The notes under the pieces were generated by a model, which saw only the letters and a program-made list of their open reading frames with translations, had not been told where the DNA came from and made no database searches. Below, piece after piece: positions 42,601 through 51,180 of a stretch of 64,000 nucleotides of DNA. Source of the DNA: Canibacter sp052085365 (GTDB taxonomy: Bacteria; Actinomycetota; Actinomycetes; Actinomycetales; Microbacteriaceae). Both the position numbers and the translations under genes were made by a program. Each line of letters opens with the position of its first letter. Position 1 is the first letter of the stretch. The stretch spans positions 1 to 64,000 of the forward strand of contig JBQDFP010000006.1 of the NCBI GenBank assembly GCA_052085365.1. Direction: 5' to 3'.

Positions 42601-43815
42601 ATGACGAATTATGAATTTCTGACCCCGGAAAACATTGCCGCCTACATCTTGGCTCATGACCAACTGTCGAGCCGAATCGATGCAGACCGGTTGGCAAGCG
42701 TTGAGGAAATTGGTGACGGTAACCTGAACCTCGTTTTCGTGATGAAAGACGAGAACGGGCGCGGATTATGTCTGAAACAGGCCCTCCCATACGTCAGGAT
42801 GACCGGTGAAGGATGGCCAATGACTCCTGAGCGTGCCAGATTTGAAGCGCAGTCTCTGCAACTGCATGAACGTCTACGGCCGGGCAGCGTCGTCTCGGTC
42901 ATCGATTTTAATCCGGAGCGCTACGTCATTGCGATGGAAGATCTCAGTGACCACACTGTGTGGCGAACTGCCCTGAACAATAGCGAAGTCCATCACGGCG
43001 TGAGCGAAGAAATTGGAAAGTATGTCGCCTCGGTCGCTTTTGGCTCTTCAGCCCTTGGTATGGAACGTATCGCGCTTGCTGATCAGCAAAAGATCTCAGT
43101 GAACCCAGAGCTCTGTGTTATTACAGAAGACCTCGTGTTTACTGAACCGAGCGTAGACGCTGGTCGTAACGAAACTATCCCTGAAAATGAAGCTGATGCA
43201 CAAGCGCTTGCTGCGGACGTAGACTTCACTGAAGCGATGGGGCTCGCCAAATGGAAGTTTATGACCCAGGCAGAGGCGCTCATTCACGGCGACCTGCACA
43301 CTGGTTCGATCATGGTGCGAAAATCTGACGCGGGCGATGTTGACAGCGTGAAAGTGTTTGACTCAGAGTTTGCGTTCTACGGGCCGATTGGGTTCGACTT
43401 AGGTTTGTTGTGGGCGAATTTCCTCTTTGCTGCCGCGCGAGCGACCGCACTCGGAGAAGACGAAAGAGCGCAGTGGGCTGCAGACCAAATCGAACAGTCG
43501 TGGATCGGGTTTGAAACTGAGTTCAGAGCCCTATGGCCCAAACGTGAAGATCCCCGGGTCTGGCGAGATTACCAGCGTGACTCCTTGCTCAAGTCTTGGA
43601 AGTCAGATGCATGGCTGTTTGCTGCAGCTGAGCTGTCGCGTCGTGTGGTGGGTGCGGCAAAGAACTCAGATATTGAAACGCTGAACACGAATCTTCGTGA
43701 AGGCGCGGCTCGAGGACTTTTGCAACTCGCTCGTAAGCTCGCTGTTGAGTACGATTCAAACAATATCAACACGAGTGAATTGCTTGACGTGCTGACGCAG
43801 ACCGCAACTCGCTAA
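42601..43815 (+). CDS. mtnK: S-methyl-5-thioribose kinase
   Basis: A 404-residue kinase that phosphorylates methylthioribose to the substrate of MtnA. Motifs: IGDGNLNLVFVMKDE (nucleotide loop), CLKQALPYVR (Lys), HGDLHTGSIMV (catalytic Asp) and KVFDSEFAFYGPIGFDLG (metal-binding). Length is as in B. subtilis MtnK. Last gene of the operon, followed by a terminator. Confidence 0.95.
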   Translation: MTNYEFLTPENIAAYILAHDQLSSRIDADRLASVEEIGDGNLNLVFVMKDENGRGLCLKQALPYVRMTGEGWPMTPERARFEAQSLQLHERLRPGSVVSVIDFNPERYVIAMEDLSDHTVWRTALNNSEVHHGVSEEIGKYVASVAFGSSALGMERIALADQQKISVNPELCVITEDLVFTEPSVDAGRNETIPENEADAQALAADVDFTEAMGLAKWKFMTQAEALIHGDLHTGSIMVRKSDAGDVDSVKVFDSEFAFYGPIGFDLGLLWANFLFAAARATALGEDERAQWAADQIEQSWIGFETEFRALWPKREDPRVWRDYQRDSLLKSWKSDAWLFAAAELSRRVVGAAKNSDIETLNTNLREGAARGLLQLARKLAVEYDSNNINTSELLDVLTQTATR

Positions 43816-43826
43816 CCGTATATAAG

Positions 43827-43868
43827 AAATATCCGGCCCCGTCACTTGTAGGGGGCCGGATATTTGTT
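43827..43868. terminator. bidirectional terminator between mtnK and aspartate aminotransferase
   Basis: A perfect 14-bp stem, AAATATCCGGCCCC (43827-43840) and GGGGCCGGATATTT (43852-43865), flanked by A and T runs so it works in both directions for the convergent genes. Confidence 0.9.
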
Positions 43869-45070
43869 TACTCAGCGAGCAGACGCTGAATGCGCTGCAC
43901 ACCTTCGAGCAGTTGATCGTCGCCCAGTGCGTAGCTGAAGCGAAGGTAGCCGCTCTTACCGAATGCTTCACCTGGAACTGCAGCAACTTCTGCTTCGCTC
44001 AAAATCAGGTCAGCCAGCTCGAGTGAGTTCTGTGGGGTAACGCCATGAATTTCACGACCGAGCGCTTCAGTGACATCAACGTAAGCGTAGAACGCGCCTT
44101 CCGGGGTGGGGCAGTTAAAGCCCGGAACCTTATTGAGTTCGGTCACGATCGTCTTACGGCGACGGTCAAATGCCTGACGCATTTGTTCAATCGGTTCCTG
44201 GGTACCGTTGAGTGCTTCAGTTGCGGCGCGCTGGGCAATGTTGTTGATGTTTGACGTCAGGTGCGACTGCAGATTTGCAGCGCCCTTAATCAGGTCTGCG
44301 GGGCCGACCATCCAGCCGAGTCGCCAACCGGTCATTGCGTATGACTTAGCGACACCGTTGACGAGAATTGTGTAATCGGCAAGCCCCGGCACCGCTTCGA
44401 CGATCGAAACCGCACGAACACCGTCATAGGTGAGGTTTTGGTAGATCTCGTCTGCGATCACAAAGATGCCGTTATCGAGGGCCCACTGTCCAATCGCACG
44501 GGTCTCCTCAGGGGAGTACACCGCGCCGGTCGGGTTCGACGGTGACACAAACAGCAGCACCTTGGTTTTGTCGGTGCGGGCCGCTTCAAGCTGCTCGACC
44601 GTGACCTTGTAGTTCTGGTCTGCGCCAGCAAACACGGGGACGCAGACACCATCAGCGAGCTGAATCGCTTCGGGGTAAGTCGTCCAGTATGGTGTCGGCA
44701 CAATAACTTCGTCGCCCGGATCAACCAGGGCCTGGAAGGCTTGATAGACGCCCTGCTTGCCACCGTTGGTCACAATGACCTGGCTCGCGGGAACATCAAG
44801 ACCCGAGTCGCGCTTGGTTTTCGCGGCGATCGCTTCGCGCATTTCTGGCAGGCCAGGGGCCGCGGTATAGCGGAAGTTTGCGGGGTCATCGAGGGCGCGT
44901 CGAGCGGCATCGACGATGTGCTCGGGCGTAGCGAAGTCAGGCTCGCCAGCGGCGTAGCTCACGACGGGACGGCCTTCAGCTTTGAGGGCTTTCGCCTTCG
45001 CGTCGACCTTGAGGGTTGCCGATTCCGCGATGGCGCTGAGTTTACGGGAAAGTCGAGGTTTTGCAGTCAC
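43868..45070 (-). CDS. aspartate aminotransferase (class I PLP)
   Basis: A 400-residue aminotransferase of the AspB type. Motifs: VVSYAAGEPDFATPEHI, NGGKQGVYQAFQALVDPGDE, SPSNPTGAVYS, FVIADEIYQNLTY and NGVAKSYAMTGWRLGW (PLP Lys), with FRYTAAPG and a final LRFSYA (substrate Arg). GTG 45070 has no ribosome binding site and may start a leaderless mRNA. The divergent placement next to tRNA-Trp/secE/nusG is common in actinobacteria. Confidence 0.93.
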   Translation of the reverse strand: MTAKPRLSRKLSAIAESATLKVDAKAKALKAEGRPVVSYAAGEPDFATPEHIVDAARRALDDPANFRYTAAPGLPEMREAIAAKTKRDSGLDVPASQVIVTNGGKQGVYQAFQALVDPGDEVIVPTPYWTTYPEAIQLADGVCVPVFAGADQNYKVTVEQLEAARTDKTKVLLFVSPSNPTGAVYSPEETRAIGQWALDNGIFVIADEIYQNLTYDGVRAVSIVEAVPGLADYTILVNGVAKSYAMTGWRLGWMVGPADLIKGAANLQSHLTSNINNIAQRAATEALNGTQEPIEQMRQAFDRRRKTIVTELNKVPGFNCPTPEGAFYAYVDVTEALGREIHGVTPQNSLELADLILSEAEVAAVPGEAFGKSGYLRFSYALGDDQLLEGVQRIQRLLAE

Positions 45071-45076
45071 ATGTAC

Positions 45077-45105
45077 AGTCTACGATGTAGGGGCCCGATT
45101 GTCTG
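45077..45105 (-). promoter_or_regulatory. putative promoter of the aspartate aminotransferase gene
   Basis: On the minus strand CAGACA (45100-45105) and TAGACT (45077-45082) with a 17-base spacer. The -10 box ends 6 bases before the GTG start, so transcription would begin at the start codon. Confidence 0.5.
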
Positions 45106-45283
45106 CACTTCTGTGCGAAACTCACGGCAGACAGGGTGGAATTTGTGAGCCCGTTAGGGGTCAAAAGTTTTCTTCAGCTCCGTTCGACTTCTCAGGTTGA
45201 ATCCCGTAAACTCATCTGAGGTAGTTGACTTCTGCCAAAATTTTCTATGCCTAAGAACTCTGTTTGATGGCGCAGAATCACCT

Positions 45284-45356
45284 AGGGCGGTGGCGCAATT
45301 GGTAGCGCAACGGTCTCCAAAACCGTCGGTTGCAGGTTCGAGTCCTGTCCGCCCTG
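45284..45356 (+). tRNA. tRNA-Trp (CCA anticodon)
   Basis: A 73-base tRNA with acceptor AGGGCGG/CCGCCCT, discriminator G, anticodon stem ACGGT/ACCGT with loop CTCCAAA (CCA) and T arm with GGTTCGAGTCC. The 3' CCA is not encoded (GCA follows), unlike the three other tRNAs in the window. It sits just before secE, as usual in actinobacteria. Confidence 0.96.
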
Positions 45357-45394
45357 CAGCACTCACATAAGAGTGGCCAACGAAAGGATCATGC

Positions 45395-45661
45395 GTGAGC
45401 AGCAATGAAATAGAGGAAGCCCCGGGCTCCCTCAACCGCGACAAGAACGGTAAGAAGCCGTCATATGTTGCGCGCATTGTGCTGTTCATTAAGCAGGTCA
45501 TCGCTGAACTCAAGAAGGTCGTCGTCCCGACTCGTAAAGAGCTGCGGAACTTCTTCCTGGTGGTCCTTGCTTTTGTGATCATCATGATGCTGTTTGTATG
45601 GCTAGTCGATCAGCTCTTCGGCTGGCTTGCCGTAGTGGTATTCGGTACACCTCTGGCCTAG
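45395..45661 (+). CDS. secE: preprotein translocase subunit SecE
   Basis: An 88-residue single-pass membrane subunit of the Sec channel. The conserved amphipathic part ELKKVVVPTRKELRNF precedes the membrane segment (FLVVLAFVIIMMLFVWLV). GTG 45395 follows AAAGGA. It lies between tRNA-Trp and nusG. Confidence 0.95.
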   Translation: MSSNEIEEAPGSLNRDKNGKKPSYVARIVLFIKQVIAELKKVVVPTRKELRNFFLVVLAFVIIMMLFVWLVDQLFGWLAVVVFGTPLA

Positions 45662-45672
45662 AAAAGGTAGGA

Positions 45673-46419
45673 ATGACTTCTCAAGACGCTCAATCATCCG
45701 AGGCAGATCTCGACGCTGCCCTCGACGCGCTGGCTGCTGACCAGACCGGTGAGCCCGAAAATGCGGAAGCTGCAGCCGATGCGGCGACCGAAGAGAACGC
45801 TGAACCTGCTGTTGACCCGTACAAGGAGTTCAAGCGTGAACTTCGCCGTAAGCCAGGCAAGTGGTATGTGATCCACAGCTATGCCGGTTACGAGCGCAAG
45901 GTCAAGCAGAACCTCTGGAACCGTCGTGAAACTATGGGCACCGTTGACGACATCTTCGAGATCCAGGTTCCGATGGAAGAGGTCATGGAGGTCAAGAACG
46001 GCCAGCGCAAAATGGTCACCCGTGTGCGCATTCCCGGCTACGTTCTCGTACGCATGAACCTCAACGAAGACACCTGGTCAGTGGTTCGCCATACACCCGG
46101 TGTGACCGGATTTGTCGGCAACGCACACAATCCTGTGCCGCTGCGTCTGAACGAAGCATTCGAAATGCTGAAGTCAACCGTTGAACTTGAACCGGAAGCA
46201 GCGTCAACTGCTGCGAACCGTGCAGCAGAAGCTGGTCAGGTCGACATCGACTTCGAGGTCGGCGAAACTATCACCATCAAGTCCGGCAGCTTCGAAGGCC
46301 TGCCCGGCACGATCAGCGAGATCAACACTGCGAGCGGCAAGCTCACCGTGCTCGTGTCACTGTTCGAGCGTGAAACCCCGGTTGAGCTTGGCTTCGACCA
46401 GGTCACCAAGATGGTCTAA
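45673..46419 (+). CDS. nusG: transcription termination/antitermination protein NusG
   Basis: A 248-residue protein. The first 65 residues are an acidic Ala/Glu-rich extension common in actinobacterial NusG. The NGN domain follows (KWYVIHSYAGYERKVKQNL, IPGYVLVRM, TPGVTGFVG). The KOW domain closes the protein (GSFEGLPGTISEIN, PVELGFDQV). ATG 45673 was preferred over an upstream in-frame start at 45598, which overlaps secE; AAAGGTAGG stands before it. Confidence 0.95.
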   Translation: MTSQDAQSSEADLDAALDALAADQTGEPENAEAAADAATEENAEPAVDPYKEFKRELRRKPGKWYVIHSYAGYERKVKQNLWNRRETMGTVDDIFEIQVPMEEVMEVKNGQRKMVTRVRIPGYVLVRMNLNEDTWSVVRHTPGVTGFVGNAHNPVPLRLNEAFEMLKSTVELEPEAASTAANRAAEAGQVDIDFEVGETITIKSGSFEGLPGTISEINTASGKLTVLVSLFERETPVELGFDQVTKMV

Positions 46420-46430
46420 CAAGTTCAATA

Positions 46431-46470
46431 AAATAACCGCCCCGGCACTTCGCCTGGGCGGTTATTTTTT
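46431..46470. terminator. terminator after nusG, shared with the convergent FadR-type gene
   Basis: Stem AAATAACCGCCC (46431-46442) and GGGCGGTTATTT (46456-46467) followed by a run of T. Confidence 0.9.
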
Positions 46471-47206
46471 AGTTCCCTGACGGGTCGTAGCCCGCGTCGC
46501 GGAGCGATGTCATGCGCTCAGTTTCACGATAGAAATCGAGCGTGTCAGTGCTGAGCCCGAGGTCGCGATCCACATGGAGCGCCATTGAGTGCGCGGCGTC
46601 ACGAACATCTTGCTGTTCGATCGCTTCGTACACGGCTTCGTGGTCTGCGCGAAGCGTATCGAGATTCGCTCCCAAGAACACCTGCTCCTGCAGCTCTGCC
46701 TGATGCAACACGTTCATGACGCCGTTGTAGAGGTCAAGTAGAAGGTTGCTGCCGCTTGCTTCAACGACGCGGCGGTGAAAACTGTCAGTACCCTCGCTCG
46801 AGATGCAGTGCTGGGCCTCAGCATTGCCGATCGTGTTGCGGATGGCTTCGAGCTGTTCACTCGTGCGGTGCACGGCAGCGGACTGCGCTGCTTCGATCTC
46901 GAGTGAACGGCGATAGATCAGCACTTCTTCAAGGTTCTGATCCGCCAAAAATTCCGACAGGATCGACGCCACCGGGGTGCGTGCTCGCACAAACGTCCCC
47001 ACGCCGGGGATTGTCTCGAGCATGCCGAGAGTGGCCAACGACCGGACCGCTTCACGCACGGTCGATTTTCCGACGCCGATAAGCTCCATGAGTTCAGGCT
47101 CTTTTGGAATCAGGTCACCAAGCCGCCACTCTTCTGAAGTAATGCGCTCGCGAAGATATTCGAGAGTGTCACGTGCTTTCTGTGAGCCGCGAGAAGGTGT
47201 CGACAT
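46469..47206 (-). CDS. FadR/GntR family transcriptional regulator (FCD domain)
   Basis: A 245-residue regulator. Winged helix with GDLIPKEPELMELIGVGKSTVREAV near residues 30-60, then an all-helical FCD effector domain (LEIEAAQSAAVHRTSEQL, FHRRVVEASGSNLLLDLY, DHEAVYEAI with the metal-binding His). ATG 47206 follows AAGGAAG; an open frame further upstream to 47353 is not protein-like. No obvious target gene is adjacent. Confidence 0.9.
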   Translation of the reverse strand: MSTPSRGSQKARDTLEYLRERITSEEWRLGDLIPKEPELMELIGVGKSTVREAVRSLATLGMLETIPGVGTFVRARTPVASILSEFLADQNLEEVLIYRRSLEIEAAQSAAVHRTSEQLEAIRNTIGNAEAQHCISSEGTDSFHRRVVEASGSNLLLDLYNGVMNVLHQAELQEQVFLGANLDTLRADHEAVYEAIEQQDVRDAAHSMALHVDRDLGLSTDTLDFYRETERMTSLRDAGYDPSGN

Positions 47207-47306
47207 GTGCTTCCTTGGTTGGGGCAGGTGGATCTCAACTATATCCCGAGAAAACCGCGCTACCGCACAGGGAATCGTCTGATGGAAGTGAGGCTGAACA
47301 GGTATT

Positions 47307-48206
47307 TTATTGCAGCGTCGTGACCCATTCTTGCAGTTGCTGACGCCCGTCAATCATGTTGGTGAGCCCCAAGGCTTGCACCTGTTTTCCTTCAACGCGC
47401 GTGATCTTCTCACGTTGAATAGCGTCAAGGGATGCAACCGCCTCATTGTTCAAAAGATCTTGGAACAGCTTGTCGCCGCTGCCATTCATATCGATCAGCA
47501 CAATCCCATCAGGGTCTGCTTCCACTATCTGTTCCGCACTCACGGGGCCGGTGGCGGTGACGCCCATATCTTCACTCACACTTGTTGCGCCTGCCAGGTC
47601 GAGAATATTGAGTGGCATGGCGTCGCCTGCGGTGATGAAAGGCCGACCAGCCTGGTTCGTGAGCACAAGCACGCGGGGAGCGTCTGCCTCAGGTTCGCTA
47701 CCTGCCGCAAGTCCAGTCTTGAGTTCTTCGATAAGTGTCTTGGCATCGGGCGCGGTCCCGGTAGCTTCGCCGATGAGTTGAATGTTGTGTGTCACTTCAG
47801 TGAGTGACCCCCACGAATCGGGCAGTTCGAGCGTGTCAATCCCGGCATCGTTGAGAACCGAACCGATGCGCGCTTCGGCACCGTGACGCGGGCTCATAAT
47901 TGCAAGGTCCGGGAAGACATCAATCACCGACTCGGCATCCAGGTCATTCGTGACAGGAATCATGTGTTCAACTGAGCCGAGTTGTTTCTGGTGACTTCCG
48001 AGCACCGGATTCATGACGGCTTCGGGCATCATGACAATGTGCTCGCTTAGCCCGAGAGATGCGAGCACTTCTGCACTTTCGTAATCAAGTGCGGCAATTG
48101 TTTCGGGAGTCTCAGCGGCGGACTGGTTATCTGCGGCCTCGGGCGCCGCACATGCGGTGAGTGTTGCGGCGATGGCGATGAGGCCAGCGAACGTGATTTT
48201 TCTCAT
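47307..48206 (-). CDS. heme/siderophore ABC transporter substrate-binding lipoprotein (HmuT-like)
   Basis: A 299-residue type III (FecB/BtuF) binding protein with lipobox LTAC near residue 19. Landmarks: VLASLGLSEHIVMMPE, FPDLAIMSPRHGAEAR, GIDTLELPDSWGSLTEV and VLVLTNQAGRPFITAGDAMPL. Heme is the likely ligand given the divergent hemH-hemQ genes. It is last in the operon, 11 bases after the ATPase. Confidence 0.85.
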   Translation of the reverse strand: MRKITFAGLIAIAATLTACAAPEAADNQSAAETPETIAALDYESAEVLASLGLSEHIVMMPEAVMNPVLGSHQKQLGSVEHMIPVTNDLDAESVIDVFPDLAIMSPRHGAEARIGSVLNDAGIDTLELPDSWGSLTEVTHNIQLIGEATGTAPDAKTLIEELKTGLAAGSEPEADAPRVLVLTNQAGRPFITAGDAMPLNILDLAGATSVSEDMGVTATGPVSAEQIVEADPDGIVLIDMNGSGDKLFQDLLNNEAVASLDAIQREKITRVEGKQVQALGLTNMIDGRQQLQEWVTTLQ

Positions 48207-48217
48207 GCGGCTTCTTT

Positions 48218-48973
48218 CTATTGATCTTCGGTGGCGAGATAGCTGCGCCCTTGTGGGGTGGTGTGGATCGAGGTGTGCACGCCATATGCTGCGTGAACAC
48301 GACCCGGGCCAAGCACGTCACCGGGTGGGCCGGTGAAGGAACCGCCGTCGCGGTCAAGCAGCATCACTTGGGTGCAGACGTTGAGTGCGAGGCTGAGATC
48401 GTGCAGCGCGGCGATGACGATTTTTCCGTCATTGGCGAGTCTGCGAATCTGCTGCTCAATGGTGCGCTGGTGGAAGAGGTCGAGTGCTGCAGTTGGCTCG
48501 TCGAAGATCACGATTGGGGTGTCTTGGGCGAGCACGCGTGCGATTTGGGTGAGTTGTTTTTGCCCGCCCGAGAGTGAACCGTATCGTCGGTCAGCGAGCG
48601 TTTCGATGTCGAGCGTTTCGAGCGCCCGGGTGCGGGACGCTGCGGGGTTTGTCTGGTGTGATGCCCGAGCGCCAATTTCGACGAGTTCAGAGACACGAAG
48701 CTCAGCGGGAGCACGGAGATCTTGAGCCAAAAACGACACGAGCTTTGCGCGCCGGCTCGCACGCATGTGTGTGAGTGATTCGTCACCGAGGGTCACGTTG
48801 CCGGAATGGGCGATGCCGGTTTGTGCGATCGCGCCTAAGAGCGACGATTTACCTACCCCGTTGGGGCCGACAACACCGAGCGCTGACCCTGGCAGTAGCC
48901 GTAGATCGACCGGGTCGCTGAGCGCGCGGCCGGCCTGAATTGCTTGAATGTCGTGCAGCTCGAGCGTGGTCAT
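48218..48973 (-). CDS. heme/iron ABC transporter ATP-binding protein (HmuV/FecE-like)
   Basis: A 251-residue single-domain ATPase: Walker A GPNGVGKSSLLG, signature LSGGQKQLTQIARVLAQ, Walker B IVIFDEPTAALDL and the H-loop VIAALHDLSLAL. It overlaps the permease gene by 4 bases. Confidence 0.92.
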   Translation of the reverse strand: MTTLELHDIQAIQAGRALSDPVDLRLLPGSALGVVGPNGVGKSSLLGAIAQTGIAHSGNVTLGDESLTHMRASRRAKLVSFLAQDLRAPAELRVSELVEIGARASHQTNPAASRTRALETLDIETLADRRYGSLSGGQKQLTQIARVLAQDTPIVIFDEPTAALDLFHQRTIEQQIRRLANDGKIVIAALHDLSLALNVCTQVMLLDRDGGSFTGPPGDVLGPGRVHAAYGVHTSIHTTPQGRSYLATEDQ

Positions 48974-50004
48974 AGGCTGGACTTCCGTCTGAGCAGCATC
49001 ATTAAGAAAATCGGTGCACCCACGAGTGCTGCGACAACTCCGGTTTGCACAACTGTGGACCCGAATGCGGTGCGGGCTACCGTGTCGGCGAGCACCATGA
49101 AGAGCGCCCCGCCCAGTGCTGAGAGGGGGAGGAGCTTCACATGAGAGGCGCCAACGATAAGCCTGACCGCGTGCGGCACCACCAGGCCCACGAAACTGAT
49201 GGCGCCACTGACCGCAACGGCGGCGCCTGTCACGAGAGAAGCCACCAGAAGTAGCACGGTGCGTTCGCGTGTGACATGAATGCCGGAGGTTGCGGCCACG
49301 TGTTCGCCCAGTGACAGTGCATCGAGTGCGCGAAAGCGGGCAAACAAAAATGCGACTCCGGCAAGCACCGGCCCCACGGCCAGTGCGACGTGGTCCCAGC
49401 TGCGCAGTTCGAGATCACCCGCGAGCCAGAACATGGCGCTGCGCACGAGCGCATCGTCGCGTGCATTTGCGATCAATACGTGAATAAACGCGCCTGCGAG
49501 GGCAGAAATAGACACACCGACGAGAATGATTGTGGCGGAATCAATGTTTTTGCGTGCTTGCAGCACTGCCTGCAAGATGAGGGCGACGAGGGCTGCGCCA
49601 GCAAATGCCATCAGCGGGATGCTCCACACAAATTCTGCGGAGGCTCCGAGCGTGATGCAGGCGACAGCGCCAACTGCCGCACCAGCCGAGACTCCGGTGA
49701 TGCCGGGTTCGGCAAGCGGGTTGTGTAGGAGCGCCTGCATAACGACGCCGGTGGTGGCGAGGGCTGCGCCGACGAGCATGGCTACCACGATGCGGGGGAT
49801 TCTCAGCGACCACACGACTGCGTGATGGCGGGTCGAGGTAGCATCTCCAAACAGTGCTGCAAATGCTTCGCCGGGGGTGAGAGACGCGACCCCGAGTGTG
49901 AGCGCGAGAAACCCTGCGATAGCGAGCGCAAGCACGCCGAGTATCGCAGTCCAGGTCACGCGCTGTGAAGACACGGGCCCCCCAAGTAGACGAATGAATT
50001 CCAC
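48970..50004 (-). CDS. heme/iron ABC transporter permease (FecCD family)
   Basis: A 344-residue FecCD-type permease with about ten hydrophobic segments and the family signatures VGAALATTGVVMQALLHNPLAEP-like region, GVSAGAAVGA and FVGLVVPHAVRLIVG. GTG 50004 has no ribosome binding site and lies inside one of two tandem palindromes in the divergent region. First gene of the operon. Confidence 0.92.
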   Translation of the reverse strand: MEFIRLLGGPVSSQRVTWTAILGVLALAIAGFLALTLGVASLTPGEAFAALFGDATSTRHHAVVWSLRIPRIVVAMLVGAALATTGVVMQALLHNPLAEPGITGVSAGAAVGAVACITLGASAEFVWSIPLMAFAGAALVALILQAVLQARKNIDSATIILVGVSISALAGAFIHVLIANARDDALVRSAMFWLAGDLELRSWDHVALAVGPVLAGVAFLFARFRALDALSLGEHVAATSGIHVTRERTVLLLVASLVTGAAVAVSGAISFVGLVVPHAVRLIVGASHVKLLPLSALGGALFMVLADTVARTAFGSTVVQTGVVAALVGAPIFLMMLLRRKSSL

Positions 50005-50042
50005 ATCAGATGTTACACATCAGATGTACAGCGAATCTGATG
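50003..50042. promoter_or_regulatory. tandem palindromic operator between heme ABC operon and hemH
   Basis: Two identical perfect palindromes ACATCAGATGT at 50003-50013 and 50017-50027, 14 bases apart, then a half-site ATCTGATG at 50035-50042. The first overlaps the GTG of the permease gene. They do not resemble DtxR boxes. GATAAC at 50042-50047 may be the hemH -10 box. Confidence 0.65.
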
Positions 50043-50056
50043 ATAACGTGCATGAC

Positions 50057-51157
50057 ATGAGTCGAATTGTGGATCCATATGATGCGTTTCTGTTGTGTTC
50101 TTTTGGCGGCCCGAATGAGGCCGACGATGTATTGCCGTTCCTGAAAAATGTGACGCGAGGGAAGGGGATTCCCGAAGACCGCCTCACTGAAGTGGGCGAA
50201 CACTATTACCGGTTCGGTGGGAAAAGCCCCATCAACGAACAAAATCTTGAGCTATTGGACGCGCTGAATGCGGAGCTGTCGAATCGGAACATCGACTTGC
50301 CTGTTATCTGGGGCAACCGTAACTGGCGCCCCTACACCGTCGATACACTCCGCGATGCCGCCGCGTTTGGCGCCAAGCGGGTGCTCACACTGGTGACCAG
50401 CGCCTATGCGTCATACTCAGGCAGCCGTCAGTACCGCGAACACCTGGCTGCCGCCCGCGACCAGCTCGGCAACGCGGCACCAGAAATTGATGTGTTACGG
50501 CCGTTCTTTAATGCTCCGGGCTTTGTGCAAGCGAACCTTGACGCCATAGAAGAAGCCGCTCAGAGTCTCACGGACGACATCAGTGACGTCCATGTTGTGT
50601 ACGTCACTCACTCGATTCCGAACACGATGCAAGACGCTTCAGCCGTCACCGGGCCCGGCTACCGAGAACAACACGAAGATGTGCGCACTGCAATTGATGC
50701 AGCGCTCGCCGAAAAATATGATCGTCCGCACTATGCATCATCACTTGCATATTGTTCTCGTTCGGGTGATCCACAAACTCCGTGGCTCGAACCAGACATT
50801 AACGACCACATCGCAGACCTTGCAGCGCAGGGCGTAAAGAAGATTGTGATTGCACCCATCGGGTTCATTTCAGATCACATGGAAGTCGCGTTCGACCTCG
50901 ACATTGAAGCGACTGAGACCGCGAAAGAACACGGTATCGCTTCAGCTCGTGCGGGAACGGTCGGTGTGCGTCACGTATTTGTTTCGAGCATCGTCGACAT
51001 GATTATTGAGCGCGCCGCCCGTGAACGCGGCGAAAAGCCGGTCGCGCCGGTCGTCGGTCAGCTCGAGGCGTTCCCCGATGTGGCGCCTCCCGGCAGCTGC
51101 CGTATGCGTCACGGCGAAGTGACGGGTATTGCCCTGCTTGCTGGTCGCGAAGACTAA
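50057..51157 (+). CDS. hemH: coproporphyrin III ferrochelatase
   Basis: A 366-residue class of ferrochelatase (CpfC in the coproporphyrin pathway) that inserts iron into coproporphyrin III. Motifs: AFLLCSFGGPNEADDV, YVTHSIPNTM (catalytic His), SLAYCSRSGDPQTPW and ISDHMEVAFDLD (catalytic Glu). The C-terminus has a single Cys (PGSCRM) where many actinobacterial enzymes carry a Cys cluster for [2Fe-2S], so the cluster may be absent. ATG 50057 was chosen; no ribosome binding site is seen, so the mRNA may be leaderless. Paired with hemQ. Confidence 0.93.
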   Translation: MSRIVDPYDAFLLCSFGGPNEADDVLPFLKNVTRGKGIPEDRLTEVGEHYYRFGGKSPINEQNLELLDALNAELSNRNIDLPVIWGNRNWRPYTVDTLRDAAAFGAKRVLTLVTSAYASYSGSRQYREHLAAARDQLGNAAPEIDVLRPFFNAPGFVQANLDAIEEAAQSLTDDISDVHVVYVTHSIPNTMQDASAVTGPGYREQHEDVRTAIDAALAEKYDRPHYASSLAYCSRSGDPQTPWLEPDINDHIADLAAQGVKKIVIAPIGFISDHMEVAFDLDIEATETAKEHGIASARAGTVGVRHVFVSSIVDMIIERAARERGEKPVAPVVGQLEAFPDVAPPGSCRMRHGEVTGIALLAGRED

Positions 51158-51180
51158 CCACAGTAAAGAAATGAGGCATT

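Noticed and set aside
50003..50042. DtxR box upstream of hemH
   Set aside because: The palindromes ACATCAGATGT share no more than chance similarity with the DtxR consensus.
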